From contig JAISGV010000002.1 of the NCBI GenBank assembly GCA_031262885.1, positions 1 to 64,000 on the forward strand: 64,000 nt of DNA, read 5' to 3'. The stretch's first letter is position 1. Each line of letters opens with the position of its first letter. This stretch comes from Endomicrobium sp. GTDB taxonomy: Bacteria > Elusimicrobiota > Endomicrobiia > Endomicrobiales > Endomicrobiaceae. The notes beneath the pieces are model-generated. The model saw nothing but the letters and a program-made list of their open reading frames with translations, was not told where the DNA came from and searched no databases. Below are positions 29,311 through 37,572 of the stretch, one piece after another. Both the position numbers and the translations under genes were made by a program.

Positions 29311-31998
29311 ATGAGAAAACAATCATTAGATATTAGAAATGAATTTTTAAGTTTTTTTCATAGTAATGGATGTGATGTTATTCAATCTAGTAATTTGGTT
29401 CCTAAAGATGATGATTCGTTATTATTTACAGCCGCAGGAATGGTTCAATTTAAAGATTTCTTTTTAAGTAAAAGAAATGAAAATTTACCTTTTACTAAAG
29501 CCACAAGTTGTCAAAAATGTTTTCGAATGTCAGATATTGAACAAATAGGAGAAACTGCAAGACATCTTACTTTTTTTGAAATGTTAGGTAACTTCTCTTT
29601 CGGTGATTATTTTAAAGATGAAGCTATTAAATGGGCTTGGGAATTTTTAACAAAAATAATGCATTTAAGTGAAGAAAATTTTTTTATAACTGTTTATGAA
29701 AATGATAATGAAACCATTAAAATATGGACTAAAATATTAAAAAATGAAAACAAAATAATAAGAATGGGGAAAGATACTAACTTTTGGGTTATGGGTAACA
29801 AAGGACCTTGTGGACCATGTTCTGAAATATTAATAGATTTAGGCGAAAAAGTCGGATGTAGAAAATCTTATTGTAATATAAATTGTAATTGCGGAAGATA
29901 TCTTGAAATATGGAATTTGGTTTTTACTCAATTCAACAAACATAACGATAATTTAATGACGAATTTGCCAAAAAAAAATATAGATACAGGAATGGGACTT
30001 GAAAGAATTGTTGCAATAATGAACGGTAAGAATAATGTTTTTGATACAGACTTATTCGAACCAATTATTGCTAAAACTAAAGAAATCTTAAATATTAAAA
30101 TAACGGAAAAACACAAATATATAAAACAGCTGAGAATAATTGCCGATCACATAAGAGCTATAGTCTTTTTAATTTCTGATGGGATACTACCTTCTAATGA
30201 AGGTAGAGGATATATACTTAGAAAGATTTTAAGAAGAGCTTTAAGACAAGGTCAAATTTGTGGACATAAGACTTCTTTCTTAAGTAAACTTGTTGACGTT
30301 GTTATAAATATAATGACAGTAGCATATCCTGATATTTCTTTAAAGAGAAATTATATACAGTCTATTGTAGAAACCGAGGAAGAGAATTTTATTGAGACTT
30401 TAATTAAAGGTTCTAAAACAGTAGAAAATATTATTAGTTATTGCAAAACAAGAAATTTAAATATAATTCCAGGTAAAGAAATATTTAAACTTTATGATAC
30501 TTATGGAGTACCATATGATTTAGTATCTGAAATTGCAAATGATAATGGAATTATTTTGGATAAAAAAGGTTTTGAATATGAAAAACAAATTGCTAAATCG
30601 AAAATTGGTTCTTTTAATTTAGTAAATAGTAATAATAAATTTTATTCTAAAATAAAATTTAATAAACAATTAGATAAAACCATTTTTGATGGTTATAATA
30701 AACATGTAAGCAAAGGAAAAGTATTACTTATACTAAGAAATGGTATTAAAGTTAATGAATTGAAAATGGGAGATTATGGTAATATAATTCTTTCTAAAAC
30801 TACTTTTTATGCTCAGTCTGGAGGTCAAAATTCTGATATAGGCAAATTATTAAATGATACTTTTGAATGCGTTGTTAGTGATGTAGAATTCTTTGAGGAG
30901 TGGTTTATACATAAAGTAAAAGTTATAAAAGGTAAAATAAAAATTCAAGATAATGTATCTACAATAATAAATACTGAACATAGAATGCAATGTTCTAGAC
31001 ATCATACTGCAACCCACATTTTAAATAAAGTTTTACGAAATATTTTAGGGAATTCTGTAACACAAATGGGATCTTTAATAACAGATAAATATTTTAGATT
31101 TGATTTCACAAGTCTAAAAAAAATAAATTATGTAGATTTAATAAAAATAGAAAAAGAAATAAATTTTAAAATAAAAGAAAATTTAGAAATTCGTACAAAA
31201 ATTATGAAATTAAATGAAGCTAAAAATATAAATGCAATATCTTTATCTAACAAAGAATATAATAATACAGTAAGAATAGTTACTATAATTAATAATTCAA
31301 ACAATAAAGTATATTCTACAGAATTTTGTATAGGAACACATGTTAACAAAACAGGTAATATAGGAATTTTTAAAATATTATCGTATTCATCCATTTCTTC
31401 TGGGGTAAAACGTATAGAAGCAGTCGCAGGAGTATCTGCAGAAAATCATATATTAAAAGAAGAATTGGATATATTAGAGGCTAGTAAATTATTAAAATGT
31501 TCTAAAAATAATTTTTTTATTGGTTTAAAAGGGTTTTTTATAAAGCATGAAAATATTAAAAATGAACTTGCTATTATGAAAAAAAATTTAATACAAAGTA
31601 AACTAGATTCAAGTATTTTAAGAATGAAAAAAATAAATAATATTAATTTTTTAGTTACTTTAGTTAATAAATTTGATATGGAAATGTTAAAAGAAATGTC
31701 TTATAAATTAATAAAAAAATTAAAATCTATAGTTTTATTATTAGTTTCAAAAAATGTTAATAAAATAATTTTTGTTACATCTATCTCAGAAGATTATAAA
31801 AATTTAGGAATTGATGCAAGAACAGTTGCTAATGACTTTGCAAAACAAATAAATGGATCTAGTGGTGGTAAAATTAACTTTGCACAAGGTGGAGCTAAAA
31901 ATTTCCAGAATGATATTATTGAAATTACTAATAATGTTAAACCGTTAATTATAAAAAACAATAAAAAAATTAATATCGCATTAGTAATGCGCTCGTAG
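29311..31998 (+). CDS. alaS: Alanyl-tRNA synthetase
   Basis: 895 residues from ATG 29311, where MRKQSLDIRNEFLSFFHSNG matches the family N-terminus. An ATG 18 bases earlier adds six odd residues, and its GGAG serves as the ribosome-binding site. Class II catalytic core with FTAAGMVQFKDF, then the editing domain with HHTATHILNKVL and the zinc-site CIGTH, then the C-terminal C-Ala domain (GSSGGKINFAQGG). The last codons (MRS then TAG) are formed by the first ten bases of the following tRNA-Arg gene. Confidence 0.97.
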   Translation: MRKQSLDIRNEFLSFFHSNGCDVIQSSNLVPKDDDSLLFTAAGMVQFKDFFLSKRNENLPFTKATSCQKCFRMSDIEQIGETARHLTFFEMLGNFSFGDYFKDEAIKWAWEFLTKIMHLSEENFFITVYENDNETIKIWTKILKNENKIIRMGKDTNFWVMGNKGPCGPCSEILIDLGEKVGCRKSYCNINCNCGRYLEIWNLVFTQFNKHNDNLMTNLPKKNIDTGMGLERIVAIMNGKNNVFDTDLFEPIIAKTKEILNIKITEKHKYIKQLRIIADHIRAIVFLISDGILPSNEGRGYILRKILRRALRQGQICGHKTSFLSKLVDVVINIMTVAYPDISLKRNYIQSIVETEEENFIETLIKGSKTVENIISYCKTRNLNIIPGKEIFKLYDTYGVPYDLVSEIANDNGIILDKKGFEYEKQIAKSKIGSFNLVNSNNKFYSKIKFNKQLDKTIFDGYNKHVSKGKVLLILRNGIKVNELKMGDYGNIILSKTTFYAQSGGQNSDIGKLLNDTFECVVSDVEFFEEWFIHKVKVIKGKIKIQDNVSTIINTEHRMQCSRHHTATHILNKVLRNILGNSVTQMGSLITDKYFRFDFTSLKKINYVDLIKIEKEINFKIKENLEIRTKIMKLNEAKNINAISLSNKEYNNTVRIVTIINNSNNKVYSTEFCIGTHVNKTGNIGIFKILSYSSISSGVKRIEAVAGVSAENHILKEELDILEASKLLKCSKNNFFIGLKGFFIKHENIKNELAIMKKNLIQSKLDSSILRMKKINNINFLVTLVNKFDMEMLKEMSYKLIKKLKSIVLLLVSKNVNKIIFVTSISEDYKNLGIDARTVANDFAKQINGSSGGKINFAQGGAKNFQNDIIEITNNVKPLIIKNNKKINIALVMRS

Positions 31999-32062
31999 CT
32001 TAATTTGGATAAAGTCCTAGCCACCGAAGCTTGAGATTACGGTTCAAATCCGTACGAGCGCA
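31989..32062 (+). tRNA. tRNA-Arg (anticodon CCG), aberrant anticodon loop
   Basis: A 74-nt cloverleaf. The acceptor is GCGCTCG/CGAGCGC with A73, the D-arm has GG, the T-loop is TTCAAAT, and CCA is not encoded. The anticodon arm is CTAGC-CACCGAA-GCTTG. Reading the loop gives anticodon CCG (Arg, CGG codons). Position 33, almost always U, is A, and the stem has a T-T mismatch at 28-42. The gene overlaps the alaS stop by 10 bp. CGG should be very rare in this AT-rich genome, so the tRNA may be decaying or non-functional. Confidence 0.8.
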
Positions 32063-32151
32063 TAAGTAAAAGTTGTTAATTAAAAAAATATTTAAAAATT
32101 TCTATATAAAGTGTTGTATTTTTTTAATTTTAATTCCAAAAAATAATAAAA

Positions 32152-32922
32152 ATGCATATTCAGTATAAATTGATACTTTTAGTATTTTTAATATTGTTCA
32201 TAAATCCTAGTTCTATATATTCTGATTTATTATATACAAAAGAAAAACTTGTAGTTATTGATGCAGGACATGGAGGAAGGGATCCTGGAGCTATAGGAAA
32301 TAATAATACTAAAGAAAAAGATATTACACTTGATATAGCTAAAAAACTTAAAAATCTTTTCGAAACAAAAAAAGGATATAAAGTAATTCTTACTAGAAAT
32401 AATGATATTTTTATAAAATTAAACAAAAGAACTGAAATAGCAAATATGCTTAAGGCCAATTTATTTATGTCTATACATTGTAATTCTAGTTATAATAAAA
32501 ATGCAAATGGATTTGAGGTTTATTTTTTATCTAAAAAAGATATAATTCCTAATATTTTAATTGAAATTATTGTTGAAAATTTTATGTTTAAATTTAATAA
32601 AAATCATTCAATTTTTAATATATCAAGTTCTATAAATATAAATAAATATGAAAATACTTCTTTTAAAATATGTAATTCTATAATTGATGAAATTGCAGAT
32701 AAAATAAAAATTAAGATTAGGGGTATAAAACAAGCTAATTTTTGCATTTTAAGTTGTGCAAAAGTTCCTGCAATACTTATAGAAACAGCTTTTTTAAGTA
32801 ATGAAACACAAGAAATAATATTAAATTCAGAAAAATTTCGTAATGAGTTAGCTAAAGCTATATATAATGGAGTTATAAAATATTTTACTTATGCAAGTAA
32901 GAGTAAAAAACAAATTAAATAA
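32152..32922 (+). CDS. N-acetylmuramoyl-L-alanine amidase (Amidase_3)
   Basis: 256 residues with an N-terminal signal peptide (basic MHIQYK, hydrophobic core, cleavage probably after about residue 24). The zinc amidase domain has VVIDAGHGGRDPGAIG (zinc His), then SIHCN (zinc His) and IETAFLSN (catalytic Glu). It cleaves the peptide stem from muramic acid in the periplasm during cell separation. No AMIN domain or LysM repeats are attached. Its 3' end overlaps murI by 32 bp. Confidence 0.93.
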   Translation: MHIQYKLILLVFLILFINPSSIYSDLLYTKEKLVVIDAGHGGRDPGAIGNNNTKEKDITLDIAKKLKNLFETKKGYKVILTRNNDIFIKLNKRTEIANMLKANLFMSIHCNSSYNKNANGFEVYFLSKKDIIPNILIEIIVENFMFKFNKNHSIFNISSSININKYENTSFKICNSIIDEIADKIKIKIRGIKQANFCILSCAKVPAILIETAFLSNETQEIILNSEKFRNELAKAIYNGVIKYFTYASKSKKQIK

Positions 32923-33733
32923 TAATCAACAGCAAGCAATAGGTATTTTTGATTCAGGTTTTGGAGGTCTTGGTGCCGTTCTCACAATAAATCAAATTTT
33001 ACCTTATGAAAATATTATTTATTTAGGAGATACTGCGAATGTTCCATATGGTTCAAAATCAAAAGAAACCATTATAAAATATGCTAAAAAAAATTCTTTA
33101 TTTTTAATGAATCATAAAGTTAAAATAATAATTATAGCCTGTAATACAGTTTCAGCTTTTGCTCTCTCTATTTTAAGAAAAATCATAAATATTCCTATAA
33201 TAGATATAATAACACCAGGAATAAAACTTGCATTGTCTGTATCAAAAAATAAAAGAATAGGTGTTGTTGGCACAAGAGGAACTATATCAACTAAAATTTA
33301 TCCAAAAAAGATAAAAAAAGAATTTACTTTAGCCAAAGTATATCAAAAATCCTGTCCGTTATTAGTCCCTTTAATTGAAGAATACTACAATAATAATAAA
33401 GTTATCAATATAATAATTAAAGATTATTTTAAATCAATTTTAAAACATAATATTGATACTTTAATTTTAGGATGTACTCATTATTCAATCTTAAAAAAAA
33501 AAATTAGAAAAAATCTTAATAACAATGTTATAATTGTTGATCCTATAGAAGCTTCTGTAATGGAAGTTGCCAATAATTTAAAATTTAAACAAATACATAA
33601 AAATACTAAAGAAAAAATTGGGCAACTAACATTTTATGTAACAGATAATCCAAAAAAATTTCAATCCATAGGTAATAAAATTTTTAAAGGAAAAATTAAA
33701 TTAGATAATGTGATAAAAACTAGCATCATTTAA
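32891..33733 (+). CDS. murI: Glutamate racemase
   Basis: 280 residues. GIFDSGFGGLGAVLTI is the family start. The two catalytic cysteines are in IACNTVSAFAL and LGCTHYSIL. It makes D-glutamate for peptidoglycan. The ORF starts inside the amidase gene (32-bp overlap), so the two wall genes are translationally linked. An A11 run at 33493-33503 lies within the gene in frame (KKK), showing that long A-tracts are tolerated in intact genes here. Confidence 0.94.
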   Translation: MQVRVKNKLNNNQQQAIGIFDSGFGGLGAVLTINQILPYENIIYLGDTANVPYGSKSKETIIKYAKKNSLFLMNHKVKIIIIACNTVSAFALSILRKIINIPIIDIITPGIKLALSVSKNKRIGVVGTRGTISTKIYPKKIKKEFTLAKVYQKSCPLLVPLIEEYYNNNKVINIIIKDYFKSILKHNIDTLILGCTHYSILKKKIRKNLNNNVIIVDPIEASVMEVANNLKFKQIHKNTKEKIGQLTFYVTDNPKKFQSIGNKIFKGKIKLDNVIKTSII

Positions 33734-33764
33734 CTAATTTTATAAGTAAAGTTATATATTTATT

Positions 33765-33773
33765 TGCTATAAT
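33765..33773 (+). promoter_or_regulatory. Extended -10 promoter before the NifU-like gene
   Basis: TGCTATAAT (33765-33773) is an extended -10 element, about 50 bp before the NifU-like start. No strong -35 is visible, as is usual for extended -10 promoters. Confidence 0.5.
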
Positions 33774-33823
33774 GAATTCATTAAAATGTTATTAATATAA
33801 TTATTCAAGGAGATTTATAAACA

Positions 33824-34537
33824 ATGAAGAATTGTTGTGCAAATGTATTATGTACTGACAAAGTAAATTCTATGGAATTTATAAAAAAAGGAACTAAGCA
33901 TGGCCCTTCTCCTATCCCCGAAGAGGGAAGATGGATTAAAGTTACTCAAATAAATGACATAAGTGGTTTAACACACGGAATTGGTAGATGTGCTCCGCAA
34001 CAAGGAGCTTGTAAACTAACATTAAATATAAAAAATGGATACATTCTTGAAGCTTTGATTGAAACAATTGGTTGTAGTGGTATGACACATTCAGCTGCCA
34101 TGGCAGCTGAAATATTGGTTGGAAAAACAATTTTAGAAGCTTTAAATTCAGATTTAGTTTGCGATGCTATAAATACTGCAATACGAGAATTGTTTCTACA
34201 AATAGTTTATGGTAGAACACAAACTGCTTTTTCAGACAAAGGATTACCTATAGGAGCAAGTTTAGAAGATTTAGGAAAAAATTTGCGTTCACAAATAGGA
34301 ACAATGTATAGCACAAAAATGAAAGGAGTTAGGTACTTAGAAATTACAGAAGGGTATGTACTTGAGCTTGGTTTAGACAATAACAATGAAATTATAGGAT
34401 ACAAATTTATAAATATTGGAAAAATGTTAGATGATATAAAAAAAGGAATACCTCATAAAGAAGCTTATGAAAAAAATATTAATTTTTATGGAAGATTCAA
34501 TGAAGCAATAAAGAAAATTGATCCAAGAAAAGAATAA
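33824..34537 (+). CDS. NifU/IscU-like iron-sulfur scaffold homologue paired with GGGtGRT protein
   Basis: 237 residues, longer than IscU. The NifU-like core is marked by IGRCAPQQGACKLTL and then ALIETIGCSGMTHSAAMAAE-ILVGKTILEAL, which aligns with the Cys and helix after it in IscU. An additional N-terminal CC pair and Cys (MKNCCANVLC) and a C-terminal extension (DDIKKGIPHKEAYEKN) are family-specific. The canonical Asp after the first IscU Cys is not evident. It lies 20 bp before the GGGtGRT gene, and such pairs recur in anaerobes, so a joint function in metal or Fe-S handling is likely but unproven. Confidence 0.8.
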   Translation: MKNCCANVLCTDKVNSMEFIKKGTKHGPSPIPEEGRWIKVTQINDISGLTHGIGRCAPQQGACKLTLNIKNGYILEALIETIGCSGMTHSAAMAAEILVGKTILEALNSDLVCDAINTAIRELFLQIVYGRTQTAFSDKGLPIGASLEDLGKNLRSQIGTMYSTKMKGVRYLEITEGYVLELGLDNNNEIIGYKFINIGKMLDDIKKGIPHKEAYEKNINFYGRFNEAIKKIDPRKE

Positions 34538-34557
34538 TAGGAGATTGTAGTCAAATT

Positions 34558-35568
34558 ATGATAACTAAATTTGAAAATTATAATATACGGATAAAACAAA
34601 TAGAAAAAGTTTTAGTACAGAATGGAATAAAAAATTTAGATGAAGCATTAGAAATCTGTAAAGGTAAAAATATAAATGTAGATAAGATAATTCGAAATAT
34701 TCAACCTATTGTTTTTGAAGATACTATTTGGGCTTATATTACAGGAGCGGCAATAGCTATTAAAAAAAATGTTAAATTAGCATCAGATATAGCTAACATA
34801 ATTGGTATAGGATTACAATCATTTTGTATTCCAGGATCAGTTGCTGCTCAAAGATTAGTTGGTATAGGACATGGAAATTTAGCCTCAATGTTATTGAAAG
34901 ACCAAAGTAGGTGTTTTTGCTTCTTAGCTGGTCATGAAAGTTTTGCTGCTGCTGAAGGAGCAATTAGTATAGTTAATGCTGCTAATAAAATTCGAAATAA
35001 ACCTCTAAAAGTAATACTTAATGGATTAGGTAAAGATGCAGCTTATATAATAAGTCGTATTAATGGTTTTAAATATATAGAAACAAAATTTGATTATTTT
35101 TCAAACAAATTAAATATTCTAAATGAGATTTCGTTTTCAACAAAAAATTTAACAAATAAAAATGATATTAAAGTATATGGAGCTGACGATGTTAATGAAG
35201 GAGTTGCTATTATGATTATGGAAAATGTAGATATATCTATTACTGGCAATTCTACTAATCCAACTCGTTTTCAACATCCTGTGGCAGGAACATATAAAAA
35301 ATGGGCGATTGAAAATAAAAAAAAATTTTTTTCTGTAGCTTCTGGAGGAGGAACAGGTAGAACATTGCACCCAGATAATATAGCTGCAGGACCAGCTTCA
35401 TATGGTATGACTGATACTATGGGACGCATGCATAGTGATGTTCAATTTGCAGGTTCTTCGTCAGTTCCAGCTCATGTTGAAATGATGGGATTTATTGGAA
35501 TAGGTAATAACCCAATGGTTGGGGCTACGGTAGCAATCGCTGTCGCTATAGAAGAAGCTCTGAAATAA
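34558..35568 (+). CDS. GGGtGRT-family protein of unknown function
   Basis: 336 residues. The family motif occurs as SGGGTGRTLHPDNIAAGP, followed by ASYGMTDTMGRMHSDVQFA, GSSSVPAHVEMMGFIGIGNN and a hydrophobic helical end. Other marks are QPIVFEDTIWAYITGAAIA and CFCFLAGHESFAAAEGA. It is soluble and glycine rich, with alternating strands that suggest a nucleotide- or cofactor-binding fold. AGGAG lies 14 bases before the ATG, rather far. It is always, to my knowledge, encoded beside a NifU-like protein, as here. The biochemical role is unknown; retention in a trimmed genome argues it matters. Confidence 0.85.
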   Translation: MITKFENYNIRIKQIEKVLVQNGIKNLDEALEICKGKNINVDKIIRNIQPIVFEDTIWAYITGAAIAIKKNVKLASDIANIIGIGLQSFCIPGSVAAQRLVGIGHGNLASMLLKDQSRCFCFLAGHESFAAAEGAISIVNAANKIRNKPLKVILNGLGKDAAYIISRINGFKYIETKFDYFSNKLNILNEISFSTKNLTNKNDIKVYGADDVNEGVAIMIMENVDISITGNSTNPTRFQHPVAGTYKKWAIENKKKFFSVASGGGTGRTLHPDNIAAGPASYGMTDTMGRMHSDVQFAGSSSVPAHVEMMGFIGIGNNPMVGATVAIAVAIEEALK

Positions 35569-35575
35569 TATATTT

Positions 35576-35605
35576 TTGACAAATTAGTATACATTTATAT
35601 AGAAT
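35576..35605 (+). promoter_or_regulatory. rpsP operon promoter
   Basis: Perfect TTGACA (35576-35581), then TATAGAAT (35598-35605) at a 16-18 bp spacing depending on register. It lies between the GGGtGRT gene and rpsP and should drive rpsP-khpA-rimM-trmD-rplS. Confidence 0.6.
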
Positions 35606-35651
35606 CTCTTAGTACGAACAAGTTAAAATTATGAGGGGGTATGAATTAGTA

Positions 35652-35900
35652 ATGGGAGTAAGATTACGATTACAAAGAGTAGGTAAACCTAAAAAACCTC
35701 AGTATAGAATAGTTGCTATTGATTGTAGAAAAAAGCGCGATGGTAAAGCTTTAGAAATAATAGGAAGGTATGATCCATTTTTAAAAGATCAAAAGGAAAT
35801 AAATATTAATAGAGAGAGAATTATTTATTGGCTTAAGGTTGGGGCTAAACCATCTAGAATTGTAAATTTTTTACTAAAAAAACACAAGGTTTTAATATAA
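35652..35900 (+). CDS. rpsP: 30S ribosomal protein S16
   Basis: 82 residues from the ATG at 35652, which gives the family N-terminus MGVRLRLQRVGKPKKPQYRI. An in-frame ATG at 35631 would add seven residues and overlaps the G-rich Shine-Dalgarno GAGGGGG, so it is rejected. YDPF and the INRERIIYWLKVGAKPS end are typical. It heads the rpsP-khpA-rimM-trmD-rplS unit. Confidence 0.95.
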   Translation: MGVRLRLQRVGKPKKPQYRIVAIDCRKKRDGKALEIIGRYDPFLKDQKEININRERIIYWLKVGAKPSRIVNFLLKKHKVLI

Positions 35901-35919
35901 AAAAATGGGAGAATTTTAT

Positions 35920-36150
35920 ATGAAAGAGTTAGTTCTTACAATAGCTAAAGCATTAGTAGATAATCCAGATAAAGTTGAAGTACAAGAAGTTAATGGAGAA
36001 AGAACTACAGTATTAGAATTGAAAGTTGATGATGCCGATAAAGGCAAAATTATAGGAAAAGAAGGAAGAATCATAAAAGCAATCAGAGTTATAGTTAATT
36101 CAGCTTCTGCTAAACTTGATAAAAGAGCTACTATAGAAGTTGTAGAATGA
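35920..36150 (+). CDS. khpA: KH-domain RNA-binding protein KhpA
   Basis: 76 residues from the ATG at 35920 (GGAG eight bases upstream; an earlier in-frame ATG at 35905 lies before that site). One KH domain has the GKIIGKEGRIIKAIR loop (GxxG = GKEG). KhpA binds RNA, sometimes as a pair with KhpB, and is the standard neighbour of rpsP and rimM. Complete length for the family. Confidence 0.93.
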   Translation: MKELVLTIAKALVDNPDKVEVQEVNGERTTVLELKVDDADKGKIIGKEGRIIKAIRVIVNSASAKLDKRATIEVVE

Positions 36151-36175
36151 AAATTTAATATAGTTTTTTAATATT

Positions 36176-36475
36176 ATGATTACATTAAAAAATTTAGCTA
36201 ATAATTTTATATTAGGTTTTGAAGTTTTTAGTAAAATTGAGTATATAGGAATAGTTGAAAATTTCGAATCTAATGGTAAAGTTAGCACTTTAGTTATAAA
36301 GTGTAATAATAGAAAAATTTTTGTTCCTGTGTTGATCAGTACTATAAATAGTGTTAATTTGACTAGAAAAAAGATTTTTATAAATTTACCGAAGCAATTT
36401 TTGTATATTTATAAAAATATAAATTGTTTGGAAGAGTTTATTATTTATGATAAATCTTGGGTATTATACGTATGA
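36176..36475 (+). CDS. rimM: RimM reduced to its C-terminal PRC-barrel domain
   Basis: 99 residues, against about 170 in ordinary RimM. The sequence matches only the PRC-barrel half: NFILGFEVFSKIEYIGIVEN, then a variable strand, KIFVPVLISTINSVNL, KKIFINLPKQFL. The N-terminal RimM domain is absent and cannot be hidden upstream, since only 25 bp separate it from khpA. RimM helps 16S processing of the 30S head and binds S19. Position in the operon supports the identity. The stop overlaps the trmD start (ATGA). It may be functional in part or decaying. Confidence 0.72.
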   Translation: MITLKNLANNFILGFEVFSKIEYIGIVENFESNGKVSTLVIKCNNRKIFVPVLISTINSVNLTRKKIFINLPKQFLYIYKNINCLEEFIIYDKSWVLYV

Positions 36476-37184
36476 AAATAGATATTATTACAGCTTTTCC
36501 TTTTATGTTTATTGGTCCTTTATCAGATCATTTAATATGTAAAGCTAAAAAAAAAATCTTAGCATAAATTTGATTAATATACGATCTTTTGCATCTGATA
36601 AACGCAAGAAAATTGATGATAAACCATTCGGTGGTGGTTGTGGCATGGTAATGAAAATAGAACCTTTATACTTTGCTATAAAAAGCATTCTGATAAAAAG
36701 AAAGAGTTATAGTTATAAAAATATTTATGAAAAACCATATGTTATATACATGTCGCCACAAGGAAAAACTTTAAAAAATTCAATTATTAAGAAACTAATA
36801 AGATTTAAACATATCGTAATTTTGTGCGGTCATTATGAAGGTGTTGATGAACGTATTATGAATTATGTTGATGAGGAAATATCAATAGGTGATTATGTTT
36901 TAAGTGGAGGGGAAATACCGGCAATGGTGCTTATAAATACTTTATCTAGAATGTTACCAGGAGTTATTGAGAAGTATAAATGTATAATAAATGATTCATT
37001 TTATAAGGATAATCTAGATTATCCTTGTTATACTAGACCTGCCATTTTTAAAAATTTAAAAGTTCCTGAGGTTTTATTGTCTGGTAATCATAAAGAAATT
37101 GAAAAATGGAAAAAAAAAATAGCCTATGAAAGAACTAAAAAACGTCGCCCTGATTTATTAAAAAAAAGTAAAAAGGATTTTTAA
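36472..37184 (+). CDS. trmD: tRNA (guanine37-N1)-methyltransferase, interrupted by an A10 frameshift
   Basis: The start MKIDIITAFPFMFIGPLSDH lies at 36472 and overlaps the rimM stop. The frame ends at a TAA (36565) just after an A10 run at 36547-36556. The rest continues one frame back, from KNLSINLINIRSFASDKRKK through the knotted SAM site LCGHYEGVDERI and SIGDYVLSGGEIPAM to RRPDLL. A -1 slip on A_AAA_AAA, or a transcript with A11, joins both into a 237-residue TrmD of normal length. TrmD's m1G37 prevents frameshifting and is usually essential, so I expect productive slippage or a sequencing error rather than loss. A second A10 (37110-37119) is in frame. Confidence 0.8.
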
Positions 37185-37186
37185 AA

Positions 37187-37558
37187 ATGTCATTTTTAAA
37201 TAATGTTATAGATGAGTTTAAAGAAGTGAAAAATAATAAATATTATTTTAAAGTTGGTGATCAAGTAAAAGTTCATTTCAAAATAATTGAAGGAAAGAAT
37301 GAAAAAGTACAATTATTTGAAGGAATAATAATTAAAATAAAAGGTTCAAAAATCTCTAAAACTTTTACAATTAGAAAAATATCTTACGGAATAGCTATAG
37401 AAAGAATTTTCCCAATATTTTCTCCCAATATATTAAAAGTAGAAATTACTAGATATGGGTTAGTAAGAAGATCGAAACTTTATTATTTAAGAAAACTTTT
37501 TGGTAAAGCTGCAAAGATTAAACCAAGTTTAAATAAAAGAAGAATTCTGATACAGTAA
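37187..37558 (+). CDS. rplS: 50S ribosomal protein L19
   Basis: 123 residues. Family marks: FKVGDQVKVHFKIIEGKNEK, VQLFEGIIIKIKGS, FTIRKISYGIAIERIFPIFS and KLYYLRKLFGKAAKI. It sits at the 30S-50S interface. Gene spacing to trmD is 2 bp, so expression likely depends on translation of the interrupted trmD. The Lys/Arg tail is slightly longer than in E. coli. Confidence 0.97.
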   Translation: MSFLNNVIDEFKEVKNNKYYFKVGDQVKVHFKIIEGKNEKVQLFEGIIIKIKGSKISKTFTIRKISYGIAIERIFPIFSPNILKVEITRYGLVRRSKLYYLRKLFGKAAKIKPSLNKRRILIQ

Positions 37559-37572
37559 ATTTTTATAAGAAA

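Noticed and set aside
36472-37184. A feedback loop in which low TrmD activity raises frameshifting and so restores trmD expression
   Set aside because: Loss of m1G37 mainly promotes +1 shifts, while trmD here needs -1 (or an added A in the mRNA). The phase is wrong for such a loop.
36600-37184. A separate short gene starting at the TTG at 36570
   Set aside because: It is the main body of TrmD lacking the N-terminal 30 residues; the missing part lies immediately upstream in the neighbouring frame, so it is one interrupted gene.
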